In this document: piece after piece, positions 60,974-64,000 of the stretch | How the letters are laid out: every line of letters starts with the position of its first letter | How positions within the stretch are numbered: the stretch's first letter is position 1 | Assembly: GCF_017741815.1 (NCBI RefSeq) | Contig: NZ_JAGHMF010000037.1 | Location: forward strand, 1-64,000 | Length of the DNA stretch: 64,000 nt | Direction of reading: 5' to 3' | Origin: Rhizobium sp. 16-488-2b | GTDB lineage: Bacteria; Pseudomonadota; Alphaproteobacteria; Rhizobiales; Rhizobiaceae | The notes under the pieces: generated by a model | What the model was told of the DNA's origin: nothing | Databases searched by the model: none | The model's input: only the letters and a program-made list of their open reading frames with translations | Position numbers and translations under genes: made by a program

Positions 60974-61645
60974 ATGTTCTCGGATGCCTATGATTTATTT
61001 TGGCAATATCAAGACACATATCTCACCGGCCTACAAAATGCCTTGAGTGCTGCGGCTGTCGGCCTCTTGCTTGCGTTCCTCGTCGGAATGACCACGGGGA
61101 TAGTCCGTTTTGCGACCAAGGGCATGTGGGCGCGCCTTGCAGCGGGATACGTCTCGTTGGTGCGAAATACCCCGCTACTGGTTCAAGTATATTTCATTTA
61201 CTTCGGGTTGCCCGCGATGGGCGTGACGATATCCGCATTCTGGACCGGGGTAATCGCGCTCACGTTCAACTCCGGCGCTTACATTGCGGAAATGGTAAGA
61301 GGAGGCTTTTCTTCGATCTCAAGAGGACAAAGTGAAGCGGCGATGTCGCTGGGCCTTAGGAAGCCCCTTTTACTGAGAAAGGTCCTTCTCCCGCAAGCTG
61401 CACCGATCATTCTTCCTGCCATTACCGGGCAATTCGTACAGCTAATCAAGGACACGTCTCTCCTCTACACGATATCGGTGCTGGAAATTACAAAGGCTGC
61501 AGATGACGTGGGCAATGAAACCTACCAATTCCTCCCCGCTTATCTCGTAAGCTGCGTGATGTACATTGTCATCTGTATCGTACTCAATCTCCTGGTCGAT
61601 CTTTATGAGAGCCGCGCTGGGTTTTCACAGTATAAGAGAGCTTGA
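60974..61645 (+). CDS. amino-acid ABC transporter permease 1
   Basis: 223 aa, HisM/GlnP type, with about five membrane segments. The coupling-helix EAA loop reads GQSEAAMSLGLRKPLLLRKV. AAGGGA lies 7 bases before the ATG, 12 bases after the ATPase stop. It forms a heterodimer with the next gene product. Confidence 0.93.
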   Translation: MFSDAYDLFWQYQDTYLTGLQNALSAAAVGLLLAFLVGMTTGIVRFATKGMWARLAAGYVSLVRNTPLLVQVYFIYFGLPAMGVTISAFWTGVIALTFNSGAYIAEMVRGGFSSISRGQSEAAMSLGLRKPLLLRKVLLPQAAPIILPAITGQFVQLIKDTSLLYTISVLEITKAADDVGNETYQFLPAYLVSCVMYIVICIVLNLLVDLYESRAGFSQYKRA

Positions 61646-62313
61646 GTATGGAAAACATTATATCTGTCGCCCATGATGCGTTGACTTTGATACTTACAGG
61701 TCTGCCAATAGTATTGCTTTTGACGGTCTTGGCTTTTTTTCCAGCGCTCGGAATTGGTATTGTCGGAGGTTTGGCGGCCTCCAGTCGATACAAAGTCCTC
61801 CGTATTGTGGCATCTTCCTATGTTTACGTGTTCAGAAGTACGCCATTCCTAATGTTCATTTTCCTGGTCTACTACGGATTGCCTGCCTACGATGTCGATA
61901 TTGGTCCGGTTACGACGGCCGTCATAGCTCTTTCCTTGTCGCATGGGGCCTATATGACGGAGATCATTCGCGGTGGTCTCAAAGGTGTGGACAAGGGGCA
62001 GAATGAGGCGGCGATCGCGCTCGGCTTTAATTTTCTCCAGCGGATCAAGGATATTACGCTGCCCCAAACGTTGATGATGATCATTCCATCTCTGCTCGGT
62101 CAGGCGATTCTCATCATCAAAGACACATCGCTAGTTTCGGTTGTAGGGATTAGCGAGATTACAAGGTTGGGCCGTGAGGTGGTCATCCGGACCAATGAGC
62201 CATTTATCGTATTTACCTTGCTCGGGATTACCTACTTTGTTGTATGCTCCATGCTGGAATTGGTTGCCCGAAAACTCGAGAATCGAGCACGGCGTGTGCT
62301 CTCGGGACATTGA
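61642..62313 (+). CDS. amino-acid ABC transporter permease 2
   Basis: 223 aa, with the same architecture as permease 1 and EAA loop GQNEAAIALGFNFLQRIKDI. The ATG overlaps the permease 1 stop by 4 bases (ATGA-type). Two permeases of equal size point to a heterodimeric polar amino-acid importer. Confidence 0.93.
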   Translation: MSMENIISVAHDALTLILTGLPIVLLLTVLAFFPALGIGIVGGLAASSRYKVLRIVASSYVYVFRSTPFLMFIFLVYYGLPAYDVDIGPVTTAVIALSLSHGAYMTEIIRGGLKGVDKGQNEAAIALGFNFLQRIKDITLPQTLMMIIPSLLGQAILIIKDTSLVSVVGISEITRLGREVVIRTNEPFIVFTLLGITYFVVCSMLELVARKLENRARRVLSGH

Positions 62314-62327
62314 CGCAGGATGAGACA

Positions 62328-63134
62328 ATGGAACGAAGTGCAGTTTTACCCGAGTTTATAGCTGAAAACACCACGCGGGCTGTCGACGGACGGGACGGCG
62401 GCGCCAAGTCGCTGCGCAAGATGGCGATGGTACTCGATAGTTTCTCGAGATCAAAGACGACAATGACCGTTGCAGAGCTAGCAGAGGCGACCGATCTCCC
62501 TAAGACAACCATTCATAGGATTGTCGCTTCCTTGAGAGAGGTCGGCCTTCTTGATCAGGACGGTCGGCGTCAAGGGTATCGGCTAGGTCTGAAGATGTTT
62601 CAGTACGGCAGCAGCGTTCTGGCAAGCCTTGACACGCCGACGCGTGCGCATCCGCATATGGCCCAACTACAGCAACTAACAGGCGAAATCATTCACTTTC
62701 ACATGTTCGACGGAAGTCAGATGGTTTGTATCGAGCGGGAGGAAACGGGCTCATCGAGCCTGACAACGCTTCAATCTGCCCCAACCTACTGCACAAGCGT
62801 TGGAAAGGCATATTTGGCCTATCAAGATGAAGAACTCGTTCGCAAGCTCGCGGCGGAAGGTTTGAAAGCGCGTACCCCCCATACCATTACGACATTGCCC
62901 TCTCTCTTGGAGGACTTGGAGCGAACGCGGGCGCGCGGGTACGCAATCGACAATGAGGAGATCGAACTTGGTGTGCGGTGTGTTGGGGCACCGGTTCGAA
63001 ATTCGGCGGGGCGAGTTTTCGCGGCAGTTAGTGTTTCCGGTCCAGTCGAGCGAATGCCTGATTCTAGAGTGAGCGGCCTTGCTCCAGTGGTTATCAGGAC
63101 TGCAAATGACATCTCTGCCGCTCTCGCAGAGTAA
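62328..63134 (+). CDS. IclR-family transcriptional regulator
   Basis: 268 aa from ATG 62328, with AGGA upstream. A winged HTH at about 30-90 (MTVAELAEATDLPKTTIHRI) and an IclR effector domain with CIEREETGSSSL, CTSVGKAYLAY, IDNEEIELGVRCVGAPVRN. It follows permease 2 by 14 bases. It likely senses the transported compound or a breakdown product and binds the two ATTCCG-N5-CGGAAT palindromes in front of the operons. Confidence 0.92.
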   Translation: MERSAVLPEFIAENTTRAVDGRDGGAKSLRKMAMVLDSFSRSKTTMTVAELAEATDLPKTTIHRIVASLREVGLLDQDGRRQGYRLGLKMFQYGSSVLASLDTPTRAHPHMAQLQQLTGEIIHFHMFDGSQMVCIEREETGSSSLTTLQSAPTYCTSVGKAYLAYQDEELVRKLAAEGLKARTPHTITTLPSLLEDLERTRARGYAIDNEEIELGVRCVGAPVRNSAGRVFAAVSVSGPVERMPDSRVSGLAPVVIRTANDISAALAE

Positions 63135-63165
63135 CAAGTCCAAAACGGCACGGAGTTTTAGATCG

Positions 63166-63939
63166 ATGATCACATTGAATGGCCTGCGGACTGTGGAAGG
63201 TTCGAACGAAACTGTCGTTCAAATTTCGAGTTTGAACAAATGGTACGGCGATTTCCACGTTCTGCGCGACATCAACCTGAAGGTTATGCGCGGCGAACGC
63301 ATCGTCATCGCCGGCCCTTCGGGTTCGGGCAAGTCGACGATGATCCGTTGCATCAACCGGCTGGAAGAGCACCAGAAGGGCCAAATCATCGTCGATGGCG
63401 TCGAGCTGACCAACGATCTCAAAAAGATCGACGAAGTGCGCCGAGAAGTCGGCATGGTGTTCCAACACTTCAATCTATTCCCGCATCTGACGATCCTGGA
63501 AAACTGCACGCTGGCGCCGATCTGGGTGCGCAAGATGCCGAAGAAGCGGGCCGAAGAGATCGCCATGCACTTCCTCAAGCGCGTGAAGATCCCCGAGCAG
63601 GCCAACAAGTATCCGGGCCAGCTCTCCGGCGGCCAGCAGCAGCGCGTGGCGATTGCCCGCTCGCTTTGCATGAACCCGAAAATCATGCTGTTCGACGAGC
63701 CGACATCGGCACTCGACCCTGAAATGATCAAGGAAGTGCTCGATACCATTGTCGGCCTTGCTGAAGAAGGTATGACGATGCTGTGCGTGACCCACGAAAT
63801 GGGCTTCGCCCGCCAGGTCGCCAACCGCGTCATCTTCATGGACCAGGGCCAGATCGTCGAACAGAACTCGCCCGCCGAGTTCTTCGACAATCCGCAGAAT
63901 GAACGCACCCGGCTCTTTCTCAGCCAAATTCTCAACTGA
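63166..63939 (+). CDS. AapP-like general amino-acid ABC ATPase
   Basis: 257 aa from ATG 63166. From NKWYGDFHVLRDINLKVMRG on, the protein reads as AapP/BztD of rhizobia almost word for word as I know it (GPSGSGKSTMIR, LSGGQQQRVA, MLFDEPTSALD, CVTHEMGFARQ). The first 22 residues are unlike AapP. Codon use shifts to strong G/C third positions near 63240, unlike the rest of this locus. It is a second ATPase for one permease pair. It may be a captured chromosomal copy that lost its own permeases. Confidence 0.9.
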   Translation: MITLNGLRTVEGSNETVVQISSLNKWYGDFHVLRDINLKVMRGERIVIAGPSGSGKSTMIRCINRLEEHQKGQIIVDGVELTNDLKKIDEVRREVGMVFQHFNLFPHLTILENCTLAPIWVRKMPKKRAEEIAMHFLKRVKIPEQANKYPGQLSGGQQQRVAIARSLCMNPKIMLFDEPTSALDPEMIKEVLDTIVGLAEEGMTMLCVTHEMGFARQVANRVIFMDQGQIVEQNSPAEFFDNPQNERTRLFLSQILN

Positions 63940-64000
63940 TCGTCGCATCACTATCGAGTTCTGGCGAGGGCAACTGACGTTCAGGCGACTGTCCTTAAAG

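Noticed and set aside
1..64000. CRISPR arrays, rRNA, tRNA, intact insertion sequences
   Set aside because: No regularly spaced repeats, conserved rRNA or cloverleaf patterns, or transposase genes with terminal repeats were seen; the only recombinase is the tyrosine recombinase at 33016-34170.

Overview
The window is a piece of a repABC-type conjugative plasmid (or a chromid) from a member of the Rhizobiaceae (Rhizobium, Agrobacterium or Ensifer type). The evidence is a complete repABC cassette, a Ti/Ri-plasmid style Dtr region (traCDG divergent from traAFBH), a full trbBCDEJKLFGHI mating-pair formation operon, a TraR/TraM pair, and alphaproteobacterial LexA boxes of the form GTTC-N7-GTTC.

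Layout. 0-2.7 kb: small accessory genes, including an SNase-like secreted nuclease and a WGR protein, plus a strong hairpin. 2.7-11.3 kb: traG-D-C leftward and traA-F-B-H rightward around an oriT-like site. 11.3-12.1 kb: a small two-gene module with an ADP-ribosyltransferase-like protein. 12.3-16.2 kb: conjugation control with rcgR/rcgA-like genes, traR and traM. 16.4-26.8 kb: three small hypotheticals, then the trb operon, read leftward. 27.1-30.8 kb: repA, parS, repB, antisense RNA and repC. The acyl-homoserine lactone synthase traI, which in Ti plasmids sits between repA and trbB, is absent from that place and from the whole window. TraR also carries Ser61 and His70 where Ti TraR has the ligand-contacting Tyr61 and Asp70. 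Sites of the form TGCA-N4-TGCA lie in front of traC/traA, trbB and traM and look like the regulon operators.

31-46.5 kb is an accessory block that reads as a defence island. It holds a gene trio with a PD-(D/E)xK nuclease and an HEFGH metalloprotease-like protein; a tyrosine recombinase with a nearby core-site-like inverted repeat; a Hachiman-like (HamA/HamB) nuclease-helicase pair; a nuclease paired with an EVE-like/GIY-YIG-like protein; and a compact operon of a 192-aa unknown, a QueC-like PP-loop enzyme, an XRE-ImmA regulator-protease and a PIN nuclease, facing a poly-gamma-glutamate-hydrolase-like gene. This last cluster is the best candidate for an undescribed system.

46.5-56.3 kb is a DNA damage/mutagenesis region: dinB and imuA-imuB-dnaE2, each with a LexA box, with a SRAP-family protein and an ATP-dependent ligase between them. 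56.4-64 kb is an amino-acid uptake and catabolism locus: DapA-like aldolase/lyase, class I aminotransferase, polar amino-acid ABC transporter and IclR regulator, with two near-identical palindromes in the divergent promoter. It ends in a second ABC ATPase that looks like chromosomal AapP and has different codon use. No rRNA, tRNA, CRISPR array or intact insertion sequence was seen.
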